Origin: Chlamydiales bacterium STE3
GTDB lineage: Bacteria > Chlamydiota > Chlamydiia > Chlamydiales > Parachlamydiaceae
Reading direction: 5' to 3'
DNA: 64,000 nucleotides
Assembly (NCBI GenBank): GCA_011125455.1
Contig: VKHO01000042.1
Location: 103,463 to 167,462 of the forward strand
Below, piece by piece: positions 25,248-34,175 of the stretch. The position numbers and the translations under genes are program-made. Position 1 is the stretch's first letter; each line of letters opens with the position of its first letter. The notes beneath the pieces were generated by a model. It had not been told where the DNA came from, did no database searches, and was given only the letters and a program-made list of their open reading frames with translations.

Positions 25248-26273
25248 ATGGAAGAGACTCAATCCTCTGAAGATTCCAATCAGTTCAGCCACTTTGTGGT
25301 AAAGCTTTTCTTGGTAACTGGGCTGGCCTTGGTTTTGTTTTTAGTGTGGCGTGCGAGTGAAATTTTTCTTTTAGTTTTTGCAGGGATTTTGCTGGCTATT
25401 TTTTTGCAAACGTTTAGCAAAATGATCAGTCGAATATTTCATGTTTCCTATCCAGTAGCTTTGACTTTGCTAATTCTATCGCTAATTACGACGAGCATTT
25501 CTCTTTTGCGCCTATTTGCGCCTACTTTGTCTTCTCAGGCTGCTCTACTAACAGAAGAAATGCCGCGGGCTTTTAACTTCCTGCAGGATGCAGTGGATCG
25601 CCACATTCCTTCTAGTAAAGAGACTGTGCAGGCTGTCTTTGCTAATTTCAATTTAGTAGAACAGGTCACCTCCATTTTTTCTATGACAATGGGGGCCATC
25701 ACTGGGTTAATTTTATTTCTATTCGTCGGCATCTACTTAGCCTATGACTACCCGCTATATATTAACGGTTTTCTAAAGCTCATCCCCATGGGCAAACGTG
25801 CCAAAACAGAAAAAGTATTGTCAGCGTGTGGAGAAACGCTACGCTGGTGGTTAGTGGGCCAATTGATTGCAATGCTGCTTTTAGGTGTAGCTATTTTTGT
25901 TGGTCTCTACTTTTTAGAAATGCCACTTGCCTTCATTTTGGCCTTACTTGCAGGCTTATTGACTTTTTTACCGACATTAGGTCCCATTCTGTCGGCAGTT
26001 CCAGCTATTTTGGTTGCTTTGATTCAAGGCCCTCTACAAGCAGCCTATGTGGTTGCACTCTATATTGGAATTCAAATTGTTGAATGCTACTTTGTTACGC
26101 CATTTATTCAAAAGCAGACAACCGCTCTTCCACCTGCATTGGTCATTGTTGTGCAAATTTTGCTAGGCATTCTAGCTGGTGTCTTAGGCCTTGCATTAGC
26201 AGCTCCTCTTACAGCTGTGTCAATTGTCTTGGTCAATCAACTCTATGTGAAGGAAATTATTGAAAAACAATAA
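25248..26273 (+). CDS. AI-2E/PerM-family membrane permease
   Basis: The start is the ATG at 25248, preceded by GAGG eight bases upstream, in preference to an in-frame TTG at 25227. The protein has about 341 residues and 7-8 membrane helices in the pattern of the AI-2E transporter (PerM/YdiK/YhhT) family: paired N-terminal helices, a soluble middle part (about 95-140), the LFLFVGIYLAYDYP segment, LRWWLVGQLIAMLLLGVAIF, LAGLLTFLPTLGPILSAVPA and the terminal GVLGLALAAPLTAV. Members export autoinducer-2 or small ions, but most have no known substrate. It lies 27 bases after the GATA gene and may share its transcript. Confidence 0.85.
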   Translation: MEETQSSEDSNQFSHFVVKLFLVTGLALVLFLVWRASEIFLLVFAGILLAIFLQTFSKMISRIFHVSYPVALTLLILSLITTSISLLRLFAPTLSSQAALLTEEMPRAFNFLQDAVDRHIPSSKETVQAVFANFNLVEQVTSIFSMTMGAITGLILFLFVGIYLAYDYPLYINGFLKLIPMGKRAKTEKVLSACGETLRWWLVGQLIAMLLLGVAIFVGLYFLEMPLAFILALLAGLLTFLPTLGPILSAVPAILVALIQGPLQAAYVVALYIGIQIVECYFVTPFIQKQTTALPPALVIVVQILLGILAGVLGLALAAPLTAVSIVLVNQLYVKEIIEKQ

Positions 26274-26416
26274 TCACTAAATAATTCCAAAGTTAAGACT
26301 TTCTTTTGATTGCTTCCATAGGCCTCTTGCGATAAAATGTTAAAATTGACCTAATAAATAGGGGCTTAAGGGTTCAAGTCTATCTAGGAATTTAATTCGA
26401 CTTAGGAAGCGTTAAG

Positions 26417-27403
26417 ATGAAACTATATGATGACCGATTAATTGTGATTACTGGGGGCGCGGGGTTTATTGGTTCAAATGTTGTGCGTCACTTAAACGAT
26501 AAGGGGATGAGCAACATCGTAATTGTCGATGAGCTTGGTCAAACAGATAAGTGGAAAAACCTAACAGGGAAGAAATTCATTGATGTTATTCCCAAAAACG
26601 ATTGTTTTGACTGGCTGCAAGACCGAGAAAGTGAAATTGAAGCATTTATCCATTTGGGAGCTTGTACCAGTACTGTTGAAACGAATGCAAGTTACCTCTT
26701 GGAAAACAATTACCGATTCAGTGTACGCCTTGTCCAGTATGCGCTTGAGCACCAACATCGCTTTGTCTATGCTTCCTCTGCAGCGACATATGGTGATGGG
26801 AACCAAGGATTTAAAGATGATGAAGAACAGCTTAATTCTTTAAGACCTTTGAATATGTATGGAATGTCTAAACATCTTTTTGATCTATGGCTGATGAATC
26901 AGGGACTTCTCGATCAGGTCGTTGGATTGAAGTACTTCAATGTCTTTGGCCCAAACGAATTGCATAAAGGACGCATGGCCTCTGTAATCCCTCACATGCT
27001 GCCCATGGCACTCAAGGAAGGGGTTATCAAGTTATTTAAATCTTCAGAAGCCGGACAATTTCAAGATGGCGAGCAATGCCGTGACTTTGTGTATGTCAAA
27101 GATGTTGCCGCGATGACCTGCGCTTTTCTCGCAAATGACGCAACGGGCATTTACAATATTGGAACAGGGCAGCCAGAGACGTGGAATACAGTTGCAAAAG
27201 CGATTTTTAAAGCTCTTGGTAAAGAAGGTAGAATAGAGTACATTGACATGCCACAAGATTTACATGGGAAGTATCAAAATTATACCTGTGCTGATATGCA
27301 AAAGACAAAAAAAGTTTTAAAAGATCAAGCGAAATGCATTCCTATTGATATGGCTATCAAGGATTACATTCAGAACTATTTATTGCCTGAAAAAATTGCT
27401 TAA
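26417..27403 (+). CDS. hldD: ADP-glyceromanno-heptose 6-epimerase
   Basis: HldD interconverts the two ADP-heptose epimers for the inner core of lipopolysaccharide. It is an extended short-chain dehydrogenase of 328 residues: NADP-binding ITGGAGFIGSNVV (residues about 11-23), the LGACTSTVETNASYLLENNY stretch typical of the family (about 77-96), the catalytic YGMSKHLFD (Tyr-x3-Lys), FNVFGPNE and GIYNIGTGQPETWN. It is followed after 10 bases by the heptose kinase gene, so the two form an operon. Animal chlamydiae make a heptose-free deep-rough LPS, so the gene suggests a larger LPS core or heptose-containing signalling metabolites. Confidence 0.94.
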   Translation: MKLYDDRLIVITGGAGFIGSNVVRHLNDKGMSNIVIVDELGQTDKWKNLTGKKFIDVIPKNDCFDWLQDRESEIEAFIHLGACTSTVETNASYLLENNYRFSVRLVQYALEHQHRFVYASSAATYGDGNQGFKDDEEQLNSLRPLNMYGMSKHLFDLWLMNQGLLDQVVGLKYFNVFGPNELHKGRMASVIPHMLPMALKEGVIKLFKSSEAGQFQDGEQCRDFVYVKDVAAMTCAFLANDATGIYNIGTGQPETWNTVAKAIFKALGKEGRIEYIDMPQDLHGKYQNYTCADMQKTKKVLKDQAKCIPIDMAIKDYIQNYLLPEKIA

Positions 27404-27413
27404 GGAAGAATTG

Positions 27414-28727
27414 ATGAGTAAGTTGCTTGAGCCTTTCAGCCGTTTAAGGCCTAAAAAGATCTTGGTCATTGGTGATCTTCTTTTAGATTCTTATACTATT
27501 GGTAAAGCAAGAAGAATCTCACCTGAAGCCCCCGTTCCAGTGCTCCATGTTCAAAAAGAAGAAAGTCGCCCAGGAGGAGCTGGCAATGCTATTCTCAATA
27601 TGGTTTCACTAGGCGCAAAAATCGTTGTGATTGGAAGAGTGGGCAACGATGTAGCTGGCCGGCTCATTTTAAATGAGCTATCTAAGGAGGGTGTAGATGT
27701 TGAGCATGTATTGATAGAGGAAGGGTACAAAACGCCTCTTAAAAATCGCATTATCGCTGACAATCAGCAAATCGTCCGTATTGATCACGAGATGGATAGC
27801 CCTCTCTCATTAAGAGATGAACTTAAAATCCTCGAGAACATTCCTTTACTTATGAAAGATGTTAGAGCTGTAGCCATCTCTGATTATGGGAAAGGTTTCT
27901 TAACGTCAAAAATTCTTAAACACATTATTGAAGAAGCTAAAAAAAGGCAAATCATTGTCATTGCTGATCCTAAAGGGACAGATTTTACAAAGTACAAGGG
28001 AGTCTTTTTACTAAAGCCCAATTTATCCGAAGCGTATGCGGCTGCACATTTACCATTACACGCCCCTCTAGACGAAGTCGCAAAACGTGTGCTTGAACAA
28101 TCTGGAGCTGAGTACCTTATGGTGACGCGTTCTGAAGCAGGAATTTCTCTATTTTGCGAGGATGGTAGCAGACAAGATTTCCCTGTAAAAGAAAAAGAAG
28201 TCAAGGATGTGACGGGTGCTGGAGATACTGTATTAGCAATGATTGCATGCGCGCTGGCTTGCGATTTACCAGTGGTTGAAGCTATTCCACTTTCAAATGT
28301 AGCTGCGGGAATTGCCATTGAGCATATTGGGTGTGCTCGAGTCAGTCTTTCAGACCTAGCAAAGAGATTGCTTAATCATGATACAGAAAATAAAGTTTTT
28401 GAAACTCAACATCTCAATTTTCTTCAGTTCGCTCTTAAGGATAAAGAATGCATTTCTCTTTCACTGGCAAGTGATATTCTTTCAAAAGAGTTAATTATGG
28501 CCATGCATGAATTGAAGAAAAACCAACGGCAACAACTGATTGTTTCTATTGAAAGTCAGGAGCCACATGAAGAATTTATTAGAGCCTTAGCCTCTTTATA
28601 TCAGGTAGACTTCATTATTCTGAATCCAACAAAAAAGACTTTAAGCCATTCTCTAGAGTTTCAAGCTTCTTTTGCTTTTAAGGACCACCTTATAGAAGTA
28701 CCTAACTCACTCCCAGTTCTGCTTTAA
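27414..28727 (+). CDS. Heptose-7-phosphate kinase (HldE-like, degenerate C-terminal domain)
   Basis: The ATG at 27414 has an AAGGAAG site and starts right after hldD. Residues about 1-315 are a PfkB/RfaE kinase domain: ILVIGDLLLDSYTIG, RISPEAPVPVL, GGAGNAILNMVSLGA and the C-terminal DVTGAGDTVLAMIACALA. It should phosphorylate heptose-7-phosphate at O-1. The remaining 115 residues occupy the place of the adenylyltransferase half of HldE but show no GCFDxxHxGH nucleotide-binding motif; only a loose alpha/beta pattern such as QQLIVSIESQEPH and QVDFIILNPT remains. The protein is therefore either a kinase with a decayed or repurposed tail, and the adenylyltransferase step must come from another gene. 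The 3' end overlaps the convergent RasGEF gene by 26 bases. Confidence 0.88.
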   Translation: MSKLLEPFSRLRPKKILVIGDLLLDSYTIGKARRISPEAPVPVLHVQKEESRPGGAGNAILNMVSLGAKIVVIGRVGNDVAGRLILNELSKEGVDVEHVLIEEGYKTPLKNRIIADNQQIVRIDHEMDSPLSLRDELKILENIPLLMKDVRAVAISDYGKGFLTSKILKHIIEEAKKRQIIVIADPKGTDFTKYKGVFLLKPNLSEAYAAAHLPLHAPLDEVAKRVLEQSGAEYLMVTRSEAGISLFCEDGSRQDFPVKEKEVKDVTGAGDTVLAMIACALACDLPVVEAIPLSNVAAGIAIEHIGCARVSLSDLAKRLLNHDTENKVFETQHLNFLQFALKDKECISLSLASDILSKELIMAMHELKKNQRQQLIVSIESQEPHEEFIRALASLYQVDFIILNPTKKTLSHSLEFQASFAFKDHLIEVPNSLPVLL

Positions 28728-31173
28728 GGTCATTAAGCTCTTTTCTTGACATAAGTTCTAGGGAACGGTTGAAGGCTTGTGCATCAAAGTCTTTACCGCG
28801 CCCGTTATTAATTGTGGCATCTTGTACTTGAAAGAAGTCGCTTTCTCTATTTGGCCGTAACCCTAAACCATCCCGATACTTCGCAAAAAGTTGGATATTC
28901 CTTTGGATTAAATCAGCTTTATCTAAGTTGATCAAATCGTTTATCTTACTAGAGCTTTCCTCAATAAAAGTGAGGTCTGTCAAAAGGTAAGGAAATGATG
29001 GAATTGGTTTCTTACCTCCTTGGAAAGCTTCTGCTGTAGCTTCTCTTAAAATCTTAGAAGAACTTTGGGTGCTAAATACTTTGTCAGCATTTTGCATGAT
29101 TGCTTGTTGCTCTTTATTAAGCACTACAGCTAGAAATCTGCTCACGGGGGCTGCATTTAAAGCAGAGAGAATAGTCATTCCTCCGTAATAATTTTTATCT
29201 TCAATACATTTATCTAGCAGCTCGGTATAAAATTGCATTAATTGTGTTGCTTCTTTGAAGTCTGAAGAATTTAAAATCTGAGCTTCGATATCATAAGTTG
29301 TTTTATTAAGTGAGTTAGCCGCTCTAATAAGATTAGGGGCATTAGCACCTTCTTTTCCCCAAGCCGCATTAATAAATTCTTTCTGGCTAATTTCTGCAAT
29401 TACCGTTTCGAATTGAGCTCTAAACTCAGCTGTTAAAGCATTTAGGAGATTTTCTCTTTCTTCTCCCTGTAGGTTTCCAGATCGAACATTGCTTACAATG
29501 TCTGCTTTTTTTAGAGGGTTATCTTTAATTGTGACTGTAACGGGTTCTTGCGAGATAATCTCCTTATTTACATTAAGAAGATGTCCTAGAATGCTCGCAT
29601 TATTTTTAGCTTCGGAGGTCTCTTGTTGTAAACCCCAATCCCTCACACGAGTTAATTCTTCTCTTAGAGTAGGAGAATTAGCTTGAGTTGCATTAAGTGG
29701 CAGATCTAGTTTATTGGCGGGCAAGAAAGCTAGGTATTGCGCTTGGAGGAGAGCTCCTAAAAGATTGTCTTGTTGCGAAAGAAAACGAAAATCATTGATT
29801 ACCTGTTCTGTGATTTCTGGTACCAAATTTTCATGACTTAAAAGAAGCTCCAAAGCTCTACCTTGTTGGACAACTGCGGAATCGCTATGTTGTAGAGCAA
29901 GATCTTTTATCCGGTTTAGCTCTGTAGATAAAGTATTGCCAGCATGATTCAAGGCATTTAAGTCTTTCTGAGGAGCAGTGGATAACTTCATCGCTGCATC
30001 TGCAAGGGAGCTAAATGCTTGGGTTGCCTGTTCGGGAGGCATTTCGGAGATTTGTTGTAAGGCTGCTTGTAATGGCTCTACAAATTCCTGTCCCTTAACC
30101 ACCCACCCTGCCGTAGATAATAAAATCTCTCTTCCTTCTGTATCTGGATCTCTTCCCAAAAGATGAGCGACAAAAACTTCTGAATCCACTTGTCTAAGTG
30201 AAGATTCTGCAGCTCTAATGCCTTTATCGATTGCTTCAGCGTTAGCATTTTCAGATAAGGCAAGATGCTCTTTAGCCTCTGTTAAAGTGCTTAACGCCTC
30301 TTTGAGTTCTTGACGATTTGTTGAATTGATAATTTTCCCTAATGCCTCCGATATCTCCTTACCGCTAGGAGCTCCACCTTCAAGCCAATTTTTCATAAAT
30401 TTGGTAAGTTGTTTAAATTCTGTTTTAATGTCACTGTTATTTTTTTCTAGCGCTTTACCCCATGGTGTCGCTCGTAGCTCTTTCAATACGGAGTTATACT
30501 GGACCATTAAATTTGCATCACCACTGTTGGTGGCCATACCCCCAAGTTTTCTTAATTCTGCTAACAACTTTCTTGTGCTTGAGCTCCTACCCCCAGTAAA
30601 ACCAAATTTTCTTTTCACAATGCGTAATTGACCATTTTCACCCATGGCAAGTTTAAGTTTTTTATTTGTAGAAAGATGCCTAATAGCGGTTCTAAAATTG
30701 GACAATCGCTCACTTAACTGTTCTTTTTCGCGGGATCTGCCAATCGGAGCAGTGGGATTGTCTACTCTAGGCTGATTTTGAGAATTCTCTGCTTTGGGTT
30801 GGGCATTCTGCCAAATAGCGTTAATTTTTGCATCAGTCTTCTCAGAAGGAGACTGCTCTTGTTGTTCGCTAATAACGGCTTGAGCAATTTGTTCTGGTTC
30901 TGCTATTTCGTTTTTCCACGCAGAAGCATCGGGTGGTGGGGGAGGGGGTTTGAATCCTTCGAAAAACCTTTTTTTAGGTTCTTGAGGTTTACTTAGGTCT
31001 GCTTCAGGGAGCTTTTCTTTAATGACACCGACCGTTTTTTCGCTGGAGGCTGGCAGTGTTTGCCGTTGACTCACTGAATGACCATTCGATGTTTTTCCGG
31101 CTTCAGCACTCTTATTTTCGTAAAGAGAGATCAAATTTTTAACATTAACGGAACCTATACGTGGAGACGACAT
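28702..31173 (-). CDS. Large protein with C-terminal RasGEF (CDC25-like) domain
   Basis: The ATG at 31173 has GGAG eight bases upstream. Of 823 residues, about 575-790 (DNA 28804-29451) read as a eukaryotic RasGEF catalytic domain: FRAQFETVIAEISQKEFINA, AWGKEGANAPNLIRAANSLN, YYGGMTILSALNAAPVSRF (the family's NFNSLMAILSALNSxPVxRL) and PIPSFPYLLTDLTFIEESS (family xPFLGxYLTDLTFIEEG), followed by LINLDKADLIQRNIQLFAKY for the INFxKxxxIxxII helix. The N-terminus is Ser/Lys-rich with six prolines at 76-81. The middle (150-570) is helical and unassigned. RasGEFs load small GTPases with GTP. No signal peptide is present; a type III effector acting on host Ras/Rap-like proteins is inferred. Some Legionella effectors carry the same domain. 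Confidence 0.82.
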   Translation of the reverse strand: MSSPRIGSVNVKNLISLYENKSAEAGKTSNGHSVSQRQTLPASSEKTVGVIKEKLPEADLSKPQEPKKRFFEGFKPPPPPPDASAWKNEIAEPEQIAQAVISEQQEQSPSEKTDAKINAIWQNAQPKAENSQNQPRVDNPTAPIGRSREKEQLSERLSNFRTAIRHLSTNKKLKLAMGENGQLRIVKRKFGFTGGRSSSTRKLLAELRKLGGMATNSGDANLMVQYNSVLKELRATPWGKALEKNNSDIKTEFKQLTKFMKNWLEGGAPSGKEISEALGKIINSTNRQELKEALSTLTEAKEHLALSENANAEAIDKGIRAAESSLRQVDSEVFVAHLLGRDPDTEGREILLSTAGWVVKGQEFVEPLQAALQQISEMPPEQATQAFSSLADAAMKLSTAPQKDLNALNHAGNTLSTELNRIKDLALQHSDSAVVQQGRALELLLSHENLVPEITEQVINDFRFLSQQDNLLGALLQAQYLAFLPANKLDLPLNATQANSPTLREELTRVRDWGLQQETSEAKNNASILGHLLNVNKEIISQEPVTVTIKDNPLKKADIVSNVRSGNLQGEERENLLNALTAEFRAQFETVIAEISQKEFINAAWGKEGANAPNLIRAANSLNKTTYDIEAQILNSSDFKEATQLMQFYTELLDKCIEDKNYYGGMTILSALNAAPVSRFLAVVLNKEQQAIMQNADKVFSTQSSSKILREATAEAFQGGKKPIPSFPYLLTDLTFIEESSSKINDLINLDKADLIQRNIQLFAKYRDGLGLRPNRESDFFQVQDATINNGRGKDFDAQAFNRSLELMSRKELNDLKAELGVS

Positions 31174-31823
31174 AGTAACTCCAATTAAAAAGGCTGTTAT
31201 AAATTAATAATAACATTTTTTTAATATAATAAATAAAAAATTATTTACACATATCTTAATTTAAAAATTAATTTTTTAATTAAACTGTGGAAAGGCAATA
31301 TAAGAAAAAGTTTTTATGAAAATGTGAACATCAGAAAAAAATTATTCTTAATGTGCTTAAAGAAGCCCTAGCTCTGCGCCTTTATCTAGGAATTGGATCG
31401 ATCTATCCCCGGTTTTTAGCAAAGAGGAAGAATTTCTCATTGGGAGTAAAATAGAGGAAACAGTTTTCTATTGAAGAGTGGGGTAGCTTGGAAACCACGA
31501 AGATTGTTTATTAAACTTCCTTAAATCCTCTGCTTATACAATGCGCATAGTGCAAGTGTCTCCGGTGTTCCCATCTTCACAGAGAGGAACTAGCCTTGTT
31601 TGTTATTACTGGCTATGGTGCATACTCCATGGAGATCTTACTCTGAGGACAGGGCGGCATCACCTAGAAGCATGTTATCTATTGCCGCTTAGCGCCTGAA
31701 ATAATTACTAGATGAAGGCAGAATTACTAAGGGGCAAGCAGGAAAGCTTAAGCATACAGGATCTGCAAGCAGTGATCTTGAAAATCTGCAAAGAAGAAAA
31801 GGGATAAAAAAATAGATCCATGA
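31174..31823. other. Long spacer upstream of the RasGEF gene
   Basis: About 650 bases lie between the RasGEF gene start and the end of the next minus-strand gene. The first 130 bases are extremely AT-rich and probably hold the RasGEF promoter. Short open stretches occur (for example a plus-strand frame of 31 codons at 31712-31807), with stops between them, but none is recognisable. It may contain a decayed gene. Confidence 0.5.
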
Positions 31824-32444
31824 TTATAAATGGTGGATTGGCCAACAATTCAGGGGAGAAGCAAATTCCCGTCCCTCAGGGCCTGCCGGAAATCTTTGGA
31901 ATAGGTAAGTGGCAGCATCGGAAGCATTTTTTGAAATCACAACATAGGGGTGCCCATTGTTTTGGGTGAGAAAACATTCCCCCGTGGGGTCAAAAAATTC
32001 AAAGAAACCTCGTCTTTTTCTAAAAGCAATAGCAATTTTATTGCCTGTGATAATCCCCCCATGAATCGGAGCAATTGTTTCTATCAGTTTAAAAAACCGT
32101 TCATAGGCTTCCTGGTCGGCCTCGAGATTGATGTATTCATTATCCAGTTGATCGACACGTAACCCAAAATAGTCAATCTCATTTTTTTCAATTAAGAAAG
32201 GAATTTTGCGGTAAAGATTAAATCTGCCATTAAAAGAAAGAGAGGTTTTATGAACATTGTCATCTGCATGCCCATGAAAGGAAGTGTCAATCGTCTGGTT
32301 CACCAATTCAGAGCTTGCTTGCTGTTCTAGCGAAAGAAAACGACAACAATAAAAAATACATTCTGCTTGATTTTTCGGTTTATCTTTATCTTTAGTCGCA
32401 AAGACAATGTGATCTTTCAGGGGTTTCAAGGGCGTTTTCCTCAT
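31824..32444 (-). CDS. Hypothetical protein, 206 aa
   Basis: I do not recognise this 206-residue protein. It starts at an ATG at 32444 and has no signal peptide or membrane helix. It contains a Cys-rich helix (AECIFYCCRFLSLEQQ, about 28-43), FHGHADDN near 57, and a C-terminal half with alternating beta strands including IAIAFRKRRGFFEFFDPTGE (about 137-156) and LNCWPIHHL at the end. A strand ending FFDPTG after a conserved His region is reminiscent of papain-like protease folds, but I cannot place catalytic residues with confidence. Its neighbours are the RasGEF gene and the AST operon, so it lies in a lineage-specific region. Confidence 0.6.
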   Translation of the reverse strand: MRKTPLKPLKDHIVFATKDKDKPKNQAECIFYCCRFLSLEQQASSELVNQTIDTSFHGHADDNVHKTSLSFNGRFNLYRKIPFLIEKNEIDYFGLRVDQLDNEYINLEADQEAYERFFKLIETIAPIHGGIITGNKIAIAFRKRRGFFEFFDPTGECFLTQNNGHPYVVISKNASDAATYLFQRFPAGPEGREFASPLNCWPIHHL

Positions 32445-32599
32445 TAACTTAGCTATTTGGGAATAGTACTTTATAAAAATTTATCTTTCAACACTTCAGC
32501 TAAACGGCTAAGTACTTTTCCCTATTAGATCTTTAATCTGGTAATGACAGAAAAATCTAGTGACGAGATGTATCAATAATTTAAAACAACCCCCTGTAA

Positions 32600-32791
32600 T
32601 GCCTATCGCAGCTTCTCTTAGAATTGTGGGAAGCCCTATCGATTGATAAGTTGGACTGCACTGATCAAGGAGTGGCGATTTTTAGAGATGATGGCAGCTC
32701 GTTGCTTCACTTCATAAATGGAGGCATCCATGCTATAGATTGTCTAACTTATCGCATCAACGGACAATTCGTAAGAGGTATGTTTCAATAG
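32600..32791 (+). pseudogene. Possible gene remnant, 63 codons without start
   Basis: After a TAA at 32597, 63 sense codons run to TAG at 32789-32791, with protein-like composition: LLELWEALSIDKLDCTDQGV, AIFRDDGSSLLHFINGG and IHAIDCLTYRINGQFVRGMF. There is no start codon with a ribosome site near the beginning. It looks like the 3' end of a decayed gene of unknown family. The rest of the 32445-32813 spacer shows nothing. Confidence 0.35.
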
Positions 32792-32813
32792 GTCTGGATT
32801 AAAAGCATTTTAT

Positions 32814-34175
32814 TCACTGTTGAAAGGAGTAAATTTTCCCAAGATTTAAAAGTGTTGTTAACTCATCAAGTGCTTTGCAGTTTTTTTCGTAGATTTTTGC
32901 ATTCGCCAAATCTTTAATAGAAATAGATTCAGGATAGTGTTTGTGAATCCATTCGGATACTTGCTCAAACAGCGTATCTGAAAATAAAATATTAGGATTA
33001 ATTACTTGAAATTCTTGTTCATTTAAAACAACTCTTAGACGTAAACAGGCGGGTCCCCCACCATTTTTCATACTTTGGTTGAGATCGACAAAGTGGACTT
33101 GCCCAATCGGATTGTCATTCGTTTCCGTTAAGTCACTAAGAAATTTGCTAACGCTGGGGATAGATTGGCACTCTACAGGAGCTATCAAAGCCATTGATTC
33201 ATCAGGCAGTGAAACAATTTGAGAGTTAAAAAGGTAGCTTTTTACGGCATCCTGAAGGCTAATCTGATCGTTTTTAATTTCAATGATTTGCAGATCAGCT
33301 TCGCAAATCGTTTCTACTTTTTTTCGTAAAAGTTCTAAAATTTCCTTTTGTCGAGCAAAACAGAATTCGTGGAGGAGAAGGAAATTTAAATTTCCCACGC
33401 AAATCACATCATTGTGAAAGGCTCCTGCATTAATGGCCTCAGGATGTTGCTTGGCAAATAAAATATTGTCATGAAAAATTTGATGCAGCCTTACAATGGC
33501 TTCAGAGGCTTCTAGCGTCTGTCTTCCTGGATAACCGATGGAAGCATTTCCCACTTCTTGGTTCAGGCTTAAAGCTTGACTATAGCAGAAAAGATGAACG
33601 CCTGGGCCATTGTAGCTTTTTGCAAAACGCGAGTGGTTCGCTGCTCCTTCATCAGAGAATACTTTTGAGCAAGGCACAGGCTCATGAACTTTAAAATAGA
33701 CAGGATTTGTAAAAATGGCATTTAGAATGCGGTATGTTACAGGAGTTTCGATAGAGCGGTGAAGGTGAGAAACAAGATTTGCTGGTGTCAAATGGGTGTG
33801 ATTATCCGTACTATCGATGGCTGGTGTGACAGTGGCAGCATTTGCTGTCCACATACTTGCCGATGAACTGCTCTGTTCTAAAATCCATGGGGCTTTTTCT
33901 TTGACTTGATTAAAGATAGATGAAACAGTTCCTGTAAAGCCAAGAGACTTTAATAGGGGAAGATAGGGGCGCTCATGAGGGGGTAATAGCGCTTGTTTAA
34001 TGCCTAAGCGATGTAAAAAACGCATTTTTTCTAAACCTTGAAGCGCTGCCAGCTTAGGGTTGGAAATATCTCCTCGACTTTCCATGGAAGCTTTATTGCC
34101 ATAGGCAAGTCCCCCATAAAAGTGAGTGGGGCCGACAAGGCTATCAAAGTTGACTTCATAGGCTAAATAATTCAC
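32814..34175 (-). CDS. astB: N-succinylarginine dihydrolase
   Basis: AstB converts N2-succinylarginine to N2-succinylornithine, CO2 and two NH3, the second step of the AST arginine-degradation pathway. The 453-residue length is normal. The N-terminus EVNFDSLVGPTHFYGGLAYG and SMESRGDISNPKLAALQGLE is diagnostic. The amidinotransferase-type active site is complete: His in GAFHNDVICVGN and nucleophilic Cys in NGGGPACLRLRVV. The gene overlaps astD by four bases (ATGA) and is the last gene of the operon on the minus strand. Confidence 0.96.
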   Translation of the reverse strand: MNYLAYEVNFDSLVGPTHFYGGLAYGNKASMESRGDISNPKLAALQGLEKMRFLHRLGIKQALLPPHERPYLPLLKSLGFTGTVSSIFNQVKEKAPWILEQSSSSASMWTANAATVTPAIDSTDNHTHLTPANLVSHLHRSIETPVTYRILNAIFTNPVYFKVHEPVPCSKVFSDEGAANHSRFAKSYNGPGVHLFCYSQALSLNQEVGNASIGYPGRQTLEASEAIVRLHQIFHDNILFAKQHPEAINAGAFHNDVICVGNLNFLLLHEFCFARQKEILELLRKKVETICEADLQIIEIKNDQISLQDAVKSYLFNSQIVSLPDESMALIAPVECQSIPSVSKFLSDLTETNDNPIGQVHFVDLNQSMKNGGGPACLRLRVVLNEQEFQVINPNILFSDTLFEQVSEWIHKHYPESISIKDLANAKIYEKNCKALDELTTLLNLGKIYSFQQ

